A stretch of DNA of 64,000 nucleotides from Blasia pusilla (lineage: Eukaryota > Marchantiophyta > Marchantiopsida > Blasiales), in NCBI GenBank assembly GCA_050084515.1, contig CM114275.1, positions 6,076,001-6,140,000 on the forward strand, written 5' to 3'. How positions within the stretch are numbered: position 1 is the stretch's first letter; every line of letters begins with the position of its first letter. Made by a program: the position numbers and the translations under genes. The notes below the pieces were generated by a model. That model worked only from the letters and a program-made list of their open reading frames with translations, searched no databases and was not told the DNA's origin. Shown here in pieces: positions 1 to 11,690 of this stretch.

Positions 1-1169
1 TATTTCCGACCGGTTGGCCGCAAGGCCGCATATGTCAAGGTGCTTCACATTTGGAAACCCGATGTCTAGAAAATTCGAGATGTTGAGTGGTCTTGTGTTA
101 TCAAGCATGTCGAGAATTGGGTGGATGTTGGGGTGGGAGAAGAGATCGCGGAGCTCACTAACTTTTGGGGGGAGGCATCCCTACGTGGGAAGCGAACAGT
201 AATACTTCTCTTTCCAACGGTTTCGGGGCCATGGCTTTGGACTTTATTTTGGGAGAAGCGGAGGTAGTTTTCGTTTGGCATGGAGATTGGGGAGAGGAAG
301 GAATGATTCGGGGGTACTTCGAAATGGAGAGAAGAATTTGGGGCAGGTCCGAATGTTTCCGCGTCTAGTCAATTATAATAAGATCAGCCGTTCGATCTTA
401 GCGGGGCTCATAGATAGAGCTTATTTCGTTCCTACGAGCTAGGTATGGCATGGAGCTCTCATGGGCAGAAATTCTCATCTGCTTCCACCAGTTTTCGCGT
501 TCCAGTCGGAGCATTCGCAGCAAGCTAATCACATGAAAGCGAACCCATTTCATGGACTCAAACTATCCCATCTTTTCAACCTCCGGCTGTTTTAATTTGG
601 GTGGCTCATCGAATTGATAGAAGTATCCCTTGGTTTAATCATGTTGCATAAACCGGCCCAAGACTAGTTCCAAGACTACGATGGACTTTCGTGCCGTGCT
701 TGTTCATTAGTCTGGCTCCACGGAGAGGACCAAGTCCGCCGTTTGGGAGACAGGATTCATGTCCGACCGAGATTATCCCCGGCTGAATCCGCTGTTTGGT
801 TTTTTCATGTCTGACAGAATGAATGAATGACTGTCTGTCTGTCAAGAGTATTAGGAAGAAAATAGGAAATCAGTATATTTCGCTTCGATTTGCTAGTATC
901 TATGTACATTCGGAGATACACATTCGAGATTCTCAGAATCACGTTCCAACTTTTTCTTCCGCGCTGTTTAGAGTTGTGACGACTACGTATGGCTGAATCG
1001 CAAATCGATCCTTCATCTGTTGGGCCAAAACGACCACGTATTTTAATATGGATTCGATCTTGTCGGGGATATGTTTAGTGCTGCCGCAAATTTGAACCGG
1101 TTCAATCAGCCGTAGAAGACTTTAACTCGCATTGCAAACGATGAAACCAAATCTCTCATCTTTCTCCCG
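1..1169. other. Unassigned sequence, no gene recognised
   Basis: I see no supported coding region here; open frames are short and frequently interrupted. The first 30 bases contain a block (GACCGGTTGGCC, near 9-20) that recurs inverted near 15425-15437, so part of this edge may be a dispersed repeat. A short TCTG/GTCT-rich run lies around 830-845. Confidence 0.5.
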
Positions 1170-3500
1170 ATTTCTATAGCAGATCTGGAGTCTCTGTGTC
1201 CATCAATCGGCACCAAGTATTACATAAAGAGTGACTGCACTTCCGCCGGTGCAGAGGATCACTTCGAGATCTCCCCCAATCCATGAACTAGTGCAGGTTT
1301 TGTAGTACAAGAGAATGCCCCTGCATTGATCATTTCAGGTACAGTGGATCGATGCAAATTAATGCTTAAGCATATTCCACACAAGAAAGTGCCTCAAGCT
1401 CCTCAGATCTGAATTAACTAATCATGTACTCTTGAGCGGTTCCAATTGAGCATGATATTGTTTTCATTTTGTATACGATTGATTATCTTGCAAATGGAAG
1501 GACACGGTTGTGAACTTCGAATTACGCATACTAGATGAATTCCTAGTTTCCAAGATGCAGTCTCTAGTCTATGTAGTTATTATCGCATTCAATCAGGATA
1601 GCAATATATAAGCAGTGAGCTACTTTCCGATCTAAAAGTGTCTATTTCATGATCGACACTGTCGTAAGGAACTGGATTCGAGAGGAAGTGGTCGCCAAAC
1701 GTCGACGCTAGGCGGGTTTTGGATCTCGAGCCGGCGGCTCCGCTGGAGATTGCGTGTGCTATGCCGCTGGGCTCGCGTCACTTCTACTTTGTCTATTGCA
1801 CCATAACTGGTGCTTCAAAGCGTTTCTCCATTGCTCTGAATTAAGGGTGACAAGCTATGAGCTTAGTAAGTACCCAGTGCTTGCGCTAATACCCCACCTC
1901 GTCCACAATCTGCTGATAATTGGTTTTGACTTTTGAGGTCTCGAGCTTGGGGGGTTTGATTTTCTTGGCAGGCCGTACCTCTCCTGTTCACTTTTCTAAT
2001 GAGGTCCGCGGTGGGCTTCTTTGAACCATCCATGGACTTCCAACAGATCTCAGGAACCGAGCCTATTCTACGCGCACACATATTGCAAACGTGTTCGTTG
2101 AATTGCTGGATCGTCGCTCGCGCAAGCTTCGATCAACCCCGAGACATATGGCTATAAAAGACGCCAGTGAGCTCTCATCTTTCCTATCCTCGTATCCTCT
2201 TCTGTTCTAGGTCCATGGTCGGCCATAGGGCCATGGATGAACCTCCAAACATTTATCTTAGCGGTTCGGAGTGAGTACTTACTATGATTTCATTCATGAG
2301 GATTGTCTCAGCAACTCCGCCCGTTCTGCTCTTTCTAGCAGTAGTCTCGTACGCGTCGTATGGTTTTCTCTCACTAGTTCGCTACGTTTTTTTACAGTCT
2401 GCAGATCATCCATCATTTTCTGCGTGATCAACCCGGATCACATTCCTTCAGATGCGCTGCTAGACTGCGTGAATTTCGTTTTCATTGTGCTAGAATGATC
2501 GAGAGTTTCTCGTGTCGTCCAACAATCGGTCCACTCCTCATGGTCGTATCTTCGTGCTATTGCCCAATAAACCCAATGTCCGTACGAGTGAGGAGGACAA
2601 GGAGTTCGCCGATCGAAGCTTTTAGGTATTCTAGCTTTGAAGCTCCGGGATCGTTCTTAGACTGACGAAATTAGAGTTTCACCGACAGTCGTCGATTGCG
2701 AATGTAGCGAGTGATCCGATCCAGTTCTGCGAAGGTGGGCAGGTCGTCAACGATCCTGGGTACATGTCTGGCAGTAAGATTACCACATCCCATCCTCGGA
2801 AGCTCCACCTGCGGATGGTCAAGAAAGCGCCGGCATGGGGCGTGGACGAGTACAGGGGCGGAAAACGCGGGACTTTGCTGGATCCTCAGTATGTGTATAC
2901 ATACATGCCCTCGAGAAGCTAGAATCGATCTGGGACCTGATTCAATCGCTTGGTCATTTACCTCGTCCGTCTGTGCAAGCTTGAGAAGTACGTACACGTA
3001 CCGCGTCTCGTGAGCCACCTAAACGTAATGTTCACGCGCTCAAATATTCTGAGGGGAAACTCAGAAAACCTCACTCGCTCCCCGTCAGTGACTCGCGATT
3101 TCTTGAGCATCGCGGGCGCAGCTTCCAAGCTGGGAAATGGAAATCTGACGCCTCGTTCTTCTTCGGCTTCGTGGAGACGATGATGTCAAGGAGGGCTTGA
3201 TGCTTCTCCCCGATATATGATTTTTCTCTCATGACAGTTCTTGGACACCCCTTTCATTCGATAAGCACGTCGATCTCAATTGCGATTGTACCTAGTACTC
3301 GTTTTTACTTTCGAATGCGAAACTGTCTTGTATGCTCGTAATGCAGTTCAGCTAACTTCCATCAGTGCAACTTTTAGATCCGTGTGTGTATCAGAATTGT
3401 CATCCGTGTTTTTCCATTAAGATTTGGAAAAGAGTACACTTTCCCGAGGTCCCGTTATAACTGCAGCGCGAGATCTCAAAGTAAAACGCTGACAGTCGTA
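1170..3500 (+). pseudogene. R1: copy 1 of a three-copy multi-exon gene segment
   Basis: This block is similar, with the same order of parts, to the reverse complements of 21640-24080 (R2) and, from about 1930, 38270-39760 (R3). In order it holds a sequence matching the R2 NHL-like exon (1648-1850), a TATA box (2153-2160), a short first exon beginning ATG at 2233 and ending before GTGAGT at 2271, and a DP-N-V-R-T-S-E-E-like stretch near 2573. A longer conserved coding block near 2720-2910 contains GGQVVNDP, KLHLRMVKK and LLDP. The three copies share amino-acid motifs better than intron bases, so I infer an old duplicated gene. R1 has in-frame stops and changed spacing relative to R2, so it is probably a pseudogene. 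I do not recognise the family of the GGQVVNDP/KLHLRMVKK part. Boundaries are approximate. Confidence 0.55.
2153..2160 (+). promoter_or_regulatory. TATA box of R1
   Basis: TATAAAAG lies about 73 bases before the ATG at 2233. The corresponding position in R2 has CATAAAAG and in R3 TATAAAAG, so the element is kept in all three copies. A core-promoter role is inferred from position and conservation. Confidence 0.5.
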
Positions 3501-5059
3501 GATTGGAGCACTTACTCACAGGCACGGAGAGAGGTCCCTCTTGGCTTCTCCAAGCGAAAGCCGCGAGTGTATGGGTTGAGCACATTGCTGCGTTCAGGTT
3601 AGTCCATCTTACTAAACTTGGGTTTTGCGCTGTCTTGAATTTTCCTCGCATCTCACCACCTTGTGTCTTCCTCATACTGGCAGTCGCCACTTCGCATTCG
3701 TCCCCCGAGCGAGTCATTCCGCTTCCAGAGGCCATATCCAGTGATCCTACGCCGGATGTAGAGCGTGACAAGATATTTCATTCAGCAGGTGGTGATCGAG
3801 TGGGTTGGAGTATATTAAGAAAACTCCCTCTGTATGCTCCCCGATGCCGTCCGCTTTTGGTTGTGTGGCTCAGGAATCGTTACGGATTGATTCAAATACC
3901 CAGCTTTTAACAATGTGTTGGTGATCTTTAACCTGTCTTAACGCTTGGAATGGGTTAGAGGTTGGAGGTCGTTGTTGCACTGGGATTGCCCTCTTCCAAT
4001 GTCGGCATACTAAGCAAAATGAATTCGAATCATGCTCGTGCACAAACCCAGGTGTGTATTTGATTGTGCGCAGGCTAACTCGGGCTTCTCGATTTCATCC
4101 CACTTGGAGCGGTTGGGGCAGAAGGGAACATCGCAGGAGCAGCCGCACGGCACTGCAGCGCCTGGAAAAAACGTAAGTGAGCTAGCGATTGATTAATTCA
4201 CTGACGAGGACAGATTTTTCCGCTGCGCAAAAGTACCCTGAACAATGTCTGCGTCGTCGTTCAGGCGAGGTTCACATTACAGCCAACGCACAGTTTCAGA
4301 TCCGAATCCCGCGATACCTTGTGGAATCTCCTTTTCATCTGCTGGATGGCTTTACTGGTCGACCCCGAGTACACTATCTGCCTTCTCTTAAAGATTCTGC
4401 CTCCCATAGCCGCAGTGCTCTCCCTCACCTTCTCTGTGGCCGTTGCTTTTCCTCACCCTCAGGTCTGATCTCGGTCGGGATCTTGCAAGCGGGGAGACCT
4501 CATCTACAGCTTCAATGTTTCCATGCCCACCATTTCCTGGAGAAGGATCTCTCACCTACTCCAGGAGAGCAGGTCAGACAATCGAATCCATCGAACACCC
4601 GAAACCATCACGCGCGGAACTCCAGATAGTTGCCCCACCAGAAGTTCCTACTCTTACCATCTCCCAAGGTGATCCCATGGGACCAGATTCATGCTATATT
4701 TCCAGGCTAGGCTGCCTCGGACATGATTTCTCTTGTCTGCTTCATTTTCCTATTCTAACACTTTCGATACCCAAAAGATCCCGAGTACTGCCAAGTTAAT
4801 TGGTGGACCCATCAGATTGATTTCACCTACGGAGTCTAATTACCTCCATCTGGTGGGCTCAATTCAGACATGGGAGTTCTCTGGCTTGCATGGAGACGGC
4901 CGCATTGTAGCGACCTTTTCGAGCTCATGATCAGCGATGTACTAAAATTGCACTAGCGAACAATTTCACCGACTTTCCGAAGTCACTTCTCAAGTTTCGT
5001 GGACGTCAGGGAACCCATGCTCAGGAGTCGAGATCTGGAATCGCAGCGAGGGGATTGTC
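3501..5059. other. Unassigned sequence with a few weak open frames
   Basis: Open frames of 118-146 codons (for example 4189-4629 and 4443-4799 on +) overlap in different frames and show no domain I know. A plausible donor site (GTAAGT) follows a coding-like stretch at about 4171. This could be a decayed spliced gene, but I cannot assemble a convincing product. Confidence 0.35.
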
Positions 5060-5340
5060 CACCGATGTCAACTCATTCCAAAAGAAGTGCCAGTGATTCG
5101 AGCTATTTGTAGCTGCAAACGGACATTCTTATGAACCAAATTCTGATCACCAAACTCGTGAGGGTGTTGGTGAGGAATTTTCCGGATATCGAGGCACCGG
5201 AATTGTGCTACAAACTCCCACCTTCTCCTAGAATGGATATCTTTGCATAAAGTGGCCTCGATTACTGGATTGGAATCGGTTCCTCTCGAACAGTCAAAGC
5301 TCAACCGGGTCAACACAAGTTGCGGGTGCACCATGGACTT
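5060..5340 (-). repeat. S1: inverted partner of the segment at 18340-18560
   Basis: Read on the minus strand, this stretch matches 18340-18560 on the plus strand through several blocks, including GCCTCGATATCCGG and TTGGTGATCAGAATTTGG. Both copies can be read as protein fragments with shared residues (for example MQRYP and PRYP), but each has stops in that frame. It looks like a second duplicated gene segment, independent of R1-R3. The product is not recognised. Confidence 0.45.
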
Positions 5341-8300
5341 CCCTCACTTCAAGATTCAATGCGCTTACTTCAACTCAAAGTCTTAAATTTAGAGCCCAGC
5401 CAGTGAAGAAAAATAAAAACTGACTGAAGCACAACCGCTTCTAGTTATGTAAATAAACTACTAGAAGGAGTCGTAAAAATCACACTGCACGCCATCAGCT
5501 GTACTGTAGCTCCGGACTCCTTCTATTTTGAGTTTGCTTTCACCCATTCCACTAATTCTCAAGTCTCGAAGAAAGTGAAGTCTCCGTAGGATGATTTGAC
5601 TTGCACTTCAAACCCGATGGACTTCGTGATTATCCACGTTTGCTTCATCAACAATGTCCAACACTCAGTACTCAGGGGCGGTCGTGGAAAACCAGAGTCA
5701 TCATTTGGTGTTATGTTTGTTACCTGACAGCTGACTGTCACCATCGCAATGCGATCGTGATGAATGTGAATGAGTTTTTCGTCTGTCACTTCAGTATGAT
5801 ATCACACTACTGCAGACTTTAGCCTGTCGAAGGATTTCGTAATCTTCACGTCAGAAGACTTCTTGACACGTTTTCACTTCCAGCTCTAATGTATCTGCAC
5901 TGGTCATCTTTTTGCCAAGAAAATGATGGATGTCTTGATGTAGGGGGAGAAGATTGGAGAAAGACCCTCGCCGAATTTTCAGTTTCTGGTGATGAACGTG
6001 CCCACCATGGAACCTATTTTGAGTATCTATCGTAAGTGAAGGATGGAATCTTCCGAGCTCTCTTCCTGAACCGATTCATGAAGAAAAGAAGATGGGGAGA
6101 GTAGTAATTGGCAGCCGAGCAAAGAAAGACCAAACCAAGAATCAGCCGATCGAGCTCAATTCGGTTGTCAAATGAGCCAAGAATCCGCCTCCGAATTTCG
6201 CTTCTCTTATACGTTTCTCATTTTCTCCCAAGACCGGGGTATTAATGTCATTCATTCAGACTCTCAGATTGTCAGTTTTGATTGATTGAGTTCAAACGCG
6301 CACGTTGTGCGAAACCCGCTGCCGAGTTCCATTTGAGTGAACTAGGAAGGACAAGTTGGTGAATTGTGTTGTGTCTGTTGTAGTGAATGCAGTTTGTGAA
6401 GTGGATACGAATGTAGCTCAAAAATCAGTAGTTGTGATGCCTGACAAGGGAGAAGTCTCTACTGTACGTGGGGATCTTATACTCTTGTTATCCAGAGGTT
6501 GTTACAACTAAGAGGAGCAAACTTGATCATATTAGTTGTAGAGAGAGTTAGTATTGTGCTGAAATTTCTCCTTTGAAATTTGACCTCGACATTCTCAGAT
6601 TTCCATACTTGAATACCGCGCCGTATCCCTCTCCACGGCTCCGTGAATTTGCTCACATATATAAACCGATTCGAGATCCCGCCGAGACGCATGGTCGAAT
6701 GACTGTATGTTTTGATTAACGTGCCTATTCGATAAGAGCGCAGTGGGCTTCGAACTGGGTTTCGAACTCGTACAATATGTGATGGGAGATTACAATATGC
6801 ACCTACGTCCAAGAGCAAGTTAATGTGTGGACCAATCTACACACGAACGATTCAGTCTACATATATCGAGGACACCACTGAATCACAATAGTCAATTCCA
6901 GCCAAGAGTTTCAGTCAATTCACGCCACGAGTTAACGTTGCACCAGGATTAGACTATGGGGGGGGTCAAGGTAAGTCTGCTGGCCAGATTGAACAGGAAG
7001 AGGTATTTCTTATCCATTGAATTTTCCTCGACTTACGATACTCTTCATGATTTCTATCGACGATGAGAATTTGCTTGAAAGTTTCAGTTTAATTTCTTCG
7101 TAGACTTGAAATTGAAGGTCCTGTCAGGTGACCGATGCTCGAGCTGGGTAGACAGGTCTCGCGTATAGACGCCATTCACGATGTGCTCTTTCGGTGATGC
7201 AGATGATGTTATTCTCCATGGCGTGCAAGATATAGAAGATCGCTTTTCTTCGTAGCATGCTCGCTTTAATTTTTCATGCCCCGAATCATCGACCGAAAGT
7301 GTTCCTCCACAGATTCTTAAGAGTCCGTACGGAAGTAGACTTTTTCCGTCTTTATTCTGAAGAGTTTCTTTCTAAGATTCCTGCAGTTTCTTTCACAGTC
7401 TTGGGACTCGGCTATCTCGGAATAATCTATTCCCATTCTGAAGTGTGAATAACTTGGAGGAATATGAATATTCTCCGTTCCCGTTTTCCGTTGCAGTGCA
7501 CCTCAAAAGTTTAGGTGGTTACAGACTCCAGAGACCAGTAGAGACCTTCTCTGTACTCGGAATCACGACGTGTGTGCGCTCGTGATGCTGCTGTGTCATC
7601 ATGCGTGAGCTCTAGGGTCCACCGTCGATCCAACTTGTCGGAATCTTTATTCGGATTATATGTTCGTGGAATCATCGCCATAGAATTCAAAGTTTTGGTT
7701 TTATGGACGGGTTGACTTTGAGAGTGGCGTGCTGGCACGCGGGCCCACCCCTCAGCTAATGACGGGTACCCGGGCATGGCGGGGCCACCATTGGTCGGGC
7801 CCTAGGCAGGTGTCTCTAAGCATACAATCTCAACTTGGGCACTTTCGAAAGACAATAGAAATACAACAATTAGTGTAAAAGGAGAACGGAGCATGTGGCA
7901 GAAGAAAAAAAATGGTCACTGAAAAAAAAGTATTGGCACTCTAGTTTACATTGCCATTTATATATTAAGGTGGAAGCTCTATTTTTTTAAAAGATAATCC
8001 ACCATGCACATTTTGAGAAGGGGGAGAAATTAATTTTAAATACGTGGAAAAAAAAAACAGCGGCAAGTTATGTAGGTTGTTGAGTTTAGTTAATAATTCG
8101 AAGCATGTTTTAAAATGCGGTAGAAAGTGTGGGAAGATGGGTGAGGTCGAGTTGCTTGTATTTTATTTCCAAAGGATACACTCACCTTTACGACAACACA
8201 AATTATTCTTCCTACGTAAAACCAGCAAAAATATATTCGCACAAATACATATTCACATTTACTATTTCACTATTAATACAAGTATGTGATGCACACATTT

Positions 8301-8415
8301 ACATTACTTTTCCTAATTAATTAAAAAAATTTATTTTGAATGATCCTATTTAAAAAAATGATATCATTAACTAAAAAATAATTACTATAGAAAAATAAGT
8401 TACAAAATTTAAAAA
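5341..8415. other. Unassigned sequence, AT-rich towards the right end
   Basis: No supported gene. Open frames stay below about 115 codons and resemble no family I know. The sequence becomes strongly AT-rich from about 7860 towards the hairpin at 8416, as is common next to plant retrotransposon insertions. Confidence 0.45.
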
Positions 8416-8466
8416 ACCTTCGAATAATATAAACTATCATATTTTTAGTTTATATTATTCGAAGGT
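8416..8466. repeat. Perfect 21-bp hairpin, 9-nt loop
   Basis: The arms 8416-8436 and 8446-8466 are exact reverse complements (ACCTTCGAATAATATAAACTA and its complement). The setting is AT-rich and lies about 115 bases before a terminal repeat. Nothing marks it as a terminator or RNA gene; a fold-back mutation or a small MITE remnant is likelier. Confidence 0.8.
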
Positions 8467-8581
8467 CTCCTCTACGTTTTGATTCGTAGCAGCAATCTTA
8501 GTGAAGTATTTTTTTGTTTTATTCTATTTTTTAAATTCCTGATTTTTTTAGGATTTCTCATGTAGGTATTAGGATTCCCTT

Positions 8582-9212
8582 TGTCACGACTGTTAGGATA
8601 AATTGGCGAGATCTAGTAGAGCGCCTCCGGAGATAGTGGAGGACAGCCTCAGAAGGTTGAGAATGACCTACTGAGGCCCCGGGTAACTTGAGAGAGCAGT
8701 TTTCTCCTTCATTTTTTTGGCTTATTTGGAGCCATCTATAGAAACTTATTTTGGGTAAGTTTCTATTTGGAGTATAGGGGTCTTTTCACTTTGGGAAGTG
8801 GCCCTTGAGCCGCTACGGCAGGTCAAGAGCCAAGGAGATGACCTGCGAGCAAATGTTACCGTAGAGAGGACTTGGGAGAGGGAAGGGGGTATACCTCCAA
8901 GAGAGAGAGAGTTTGAGAGCTCATTCTCTCTTTGTTGAACCTCTTGGCATGAGGCGGCGGAGCTATGGTCCTCCTTGTCTTGTGTGTGTAACCCAAGCCT
9001 CTCATTAGGAGAATGGGTTTGGTTTGACATGAGAGAGAATGCACACCATAGAGATCTTGGTGTGAGATGTGATGTGAGATCTACTTGATTTAATCGGAGA
9101 TATTTTGGTACTCCTCGTCTTGTTTTTTGGTTGCCATGAGTTAGCATGGGATCGTGCGTGTTTGTGTCTATGTTCGATGACAGTGATATATGTTGTGTAG
9201 CGATGTATATGC
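8582..9212 (+). repeat. LTR copy A of the E1/E2 family, plus orientation
   Basis: The block starts TGTCACGAC and matches, on the same strand, 58226-58738 and, inverted, 48168-48809. Shared landmarks are a GTAGAGCG-like motif, GAGGCGGCGGAGCTATGG, and GGTTTGACATGAGAGAGA. The TGTCA start fits LTR ends, and copy B shows the complementary TGACA-type end. This copy lacks its last few bases and abuts an oppositely oriented end fragment at 9213. Its orientation is opposite to that expected for E1, so it probably belonged to another insertion. Confidence 0.65.
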
Positions 9213-9300
9213 TGTCGTGCGCATACACATTGCTACACAACATACATCACTTGTTACATCCACACCACACAAGACCGATCTTCCCCACACACGGGTAGAT
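9213..9300 (-). repeat. LTR 3'-end fragment next to E1 integrase
   Basis: This begins TGTCGTGCGCATACAC and follows the left end of LTR B (TGTCATGCGCATACAC) for about 70-90 bases before diverging. With the preceding LTR A it forms an inverted repeat around 9184-9242. The same kind of fragment sits between pol and the LTR in E2 (48812-48914). Confidence 0.6.
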
Positions 9301-9449
9301 CCACACATGTACAGAAATAAATTCACCAACCGCCCTCCTAGATGGCAGTTGGATCCCCCTAACTCAAGATAGAAAATGTCATATCTCCCTGATATGACCT
9401 ACTATCCTATACACATCTCGGACACATCTATCGTCTCGTGGAAACTACA

Positions 9450-10470
9450 TCAAGAGGGGGGGATCAGACATGACTTATGCCACCCTCGAGAATAACCATC
9501 ACATACCAACATGGTGGCTGCATCCCTCGCAGATCCGTACAACATACACTCCAAGCCTGCAGATACCACTGCCAAGCTCGGATTCACTCTCCCGTCCACG
9601 TTCGGAAGATGACATGGCGCACATTTGCACACATAATCCTTCAAAACCATACCATCCCTTCCCTCAAACATGAGGACTCCGGTCGGTAATACCTCACGCA
9701 CATGTAGGATCGTGTGCCATGTAGTGATATCTATCGTCGTGAATAACGCATGCTGTAAATATACGTAATCTCCAAGATGAAATCTCCTAATCCCTGGATG
9801 ATAATCTCCTCCACGAATGGTGGTGTATCTCAATGTATCTCTATGCTGAGCAATAGATAAGTTCTCAAAGGCCATAGGCATAACTCTACGAAAAATCTCT
9901 GCCCTCTTAGAACACGCTTGTACCCAGACATCTGGATCATCAAGATCTAACACCTCCACCATGTCACGTCGAATAGCTACAGGTAAATCTGGCTTTCTCC
10001 CAAAGAGCAAAAAGTATGGTGAAAATGACGCCAAGGATGCCATGGTTGGCTATGGACTAAAGCGATAGTCCATAGCCAACCATGGCAACTATAGGTCTCA
10101 CTCCCTCAACTGTCCCCGCTGCAAGCCATACTTGCACAATCCTCTCTTCACCGTCTGTACTACTCTCTCTGCCAACCTATCCGACTCAAGATGATCATTG
10201 GACGTGGTGCGATGATTTATCAACGCATGATCACACAAGGCTTGAAACTCTCCATTGAACTCGGTACCCTAGTCAGTCAACATCTCCGCCGGTGCACTAA
10301 AGTGACTAAGCATACAATTTAGAAATGCATAAGTTGTTCCCTCGCTCACCTTGTCCAATAGTGCTACCAACTCTATCCACTTGGAGAAATGCTCCACCAT
10401 CACCAACACGTATCTATGATGACGCCCTGTCAATGGCAAAGGTCCCGCAAAGTCTAAACTCTACCGATAA
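9450..10470 (-). pseudogene. E1 integrase core and damaged PHD finger
   Basis: The minus strand encodes a gypsy integrase core (YVLVMVEHFSKWIELVAL, then GTEFNGEF with a stop just before it, then LAERVVQTVKRGLCKYG, which follows the last acidic residue). After it comes the conserved SPYFLLFGRKP segment and a C-terminal region with GDYVYLQ, EGRDG and CAPCHLPN. The frame then enters a PHD-like motif around MLVCDG, with tyrosines where cysteines are expected (ECMLYG, CDGYS). Sequence similarity to E2 stops shortly after that. Integrase would insert the cDNA into host chromatin. An unusual inverted block at 10038-10087 interrupts it. The copy is inactive. Confidence 0.8.
10038..10087. repeat. Perfect 22-bp hairpin inside E1 integrase
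   Basis: Arms 10038-10059 and 10066-10087 are exact reverse complements around a 6-base loop (AAGCGA). The right arm corresponds to normal E2 sequence (CCAACCATGGCAACT near 49575). The left arm replaces different E2 sequence. This fits a local template-switch event that copied one strand back on itself. Confidence 0.8.
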
Positions 10471-10559
10471 CCTAAACCCATAATTGGAAAAGGATGTAAA
10501 TACGGAGTGGGAGCATTGAAGGAAGCTTGCACTCTGTCACATACCATAGCACTTGAAAT

Positions 10560-10800
10560 GTGCCACGGCCCACACTGCAGCCAAGCACTCTCCCTTGTAG
10601 GAGCTGTACTTTGCCTTTGCAATGTTCTTCTATTGGCTTGTGTAAGCCACAATGAAATCCCTCTCCTTGTCTTCCCTCTAAGTAAGCACTACTCCTAGAC
10701 CCAACATGCTCCAATCCGTATGTAACTGGAATGGGCGATCCCTAACCGATCTTTGTAAAATGGTTGAGGACATCAACCTATCCTTGAGCTCTTGGAATGC
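10560..10800 (-). pseudogene. E1 RNase H remnant
   Basis: The minus strand reads FQLHTDWSMLGLGVVLT followed by a stop, then a stretch ending ECLAAVWAVAHFKCY. This matches the E2 RNase H (HTDWSMLGLGAVLTQ ... ECLAAVWAIAHFRCY). The domain is cut after AHFKCY and fused by deletion to the region ahead of the integrase core. RNase H would degrade the RNA strand during reverse transcription; this copy cannot. Confidence 0.7.
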
Positions 10801-11690
10801 TCCCTCCCAATCATCTCCCTATAACCAAACCTGATCAATTCTCATCAACAAGGTCAAAGACTTCGGGATCGTACTAAAATCCTTGACATACCGTCAATAG
10901 AAGTTCGCTATTCCAAGAAACGCGCGGACTCGACTCACCTGTGTAGGGCATGGAATCTGCACAATAGCTTCCACCTTCATATGCTAAACACCTAGCTCAC
11001 TTGGGTATATGGTGTGTCCCAAGTACTCAATCTGCTCCTGAAAGAATCTGCACTTGCCTAGATGTAACTTTAGTCCATGTAACTGCAATCGTCAAAACAC
11101 CTTCTCCAGGTGTCGCTCATGCTCTTCAATCGTGAAACTGAAGATAAGAATATCATCTTTGTAACATTGTACAGAATCCTATCCATCACTCTCTGAAAAC
11201 CCGCAGGCGCGTTCTTCAACCCAAATGGTAAGAACTGCCATTGATACAAGCAATCTCTCCCGAACCGATCTATCCCCCAGAATGTTGTCTTCTGCCTGTC
11301 CTCCAACCTGATAGGAAGGTGATGATAGCCAACACGGAGATCTAAAGTACTGAAGACCTTTGCATGCCTTACCACATCAAAGATCTCCTAAGGAGTAGGC
11401 ATGGCGTATCGATCTGACCTCGTCTGTCGGTTGATAGGACGGTAATCTCCACACATCCGCCTATCCATCCAATTGCCATACATATTCTTCTTTGCCGGCA
11501 TGACTATGGCAGATGCATAATCCCCATGTGATAACTCCATAAGTCTTGCCTTCAACAAGTCATGACTCCTTCTTTGAATCAAGGCTCGCTCCATATCAGA
11601 ATTCCCATAGGGTTGACGAAAGATCGGCGTATCACTAGCCAACTCGATGTGATAACTCCACAAGTCTTGCCTCCAACAAGTCATGACTCC
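10801..11690 (-). pseudogene. E1 reverse transcriptase remnant
   Basis: Gypsy RT motifs are clear on the minus strand: YASAIVMPAKK, CGDYRPINRQTRSDRYAMP, VFSTLDLRVGYHHLPI, the KTTFWG and CLYQW segments, and LPFGLKNAPAGFQRVMDRIL. A deletion of a few codons and a frameshift then lead to CYKDDILIF, so both catalytic aspartates are still present although out of frame. EHERHLEKVF and IEYLGHTIYP follow, with further stops. The frame of 11684-11070 is the same as that of the methyltransferase stretch at 12413-12138, which supports an original single pol reading frame. Confidence 0.85.

Noticed and set aside
4189-4629. 146-codon open frame as a gene
   Set aside because: It overlaps another long frame, its translation is unfamiliar and low in structure, and similar lengths occur by chance in GC-balanced sequence.
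6740-6800. tRNA gene (GGTTTCGAACTCG resembles a T-arm B box)
   Set aside because: I could not fold acceptor, D and anticodon arms around it on either strand.
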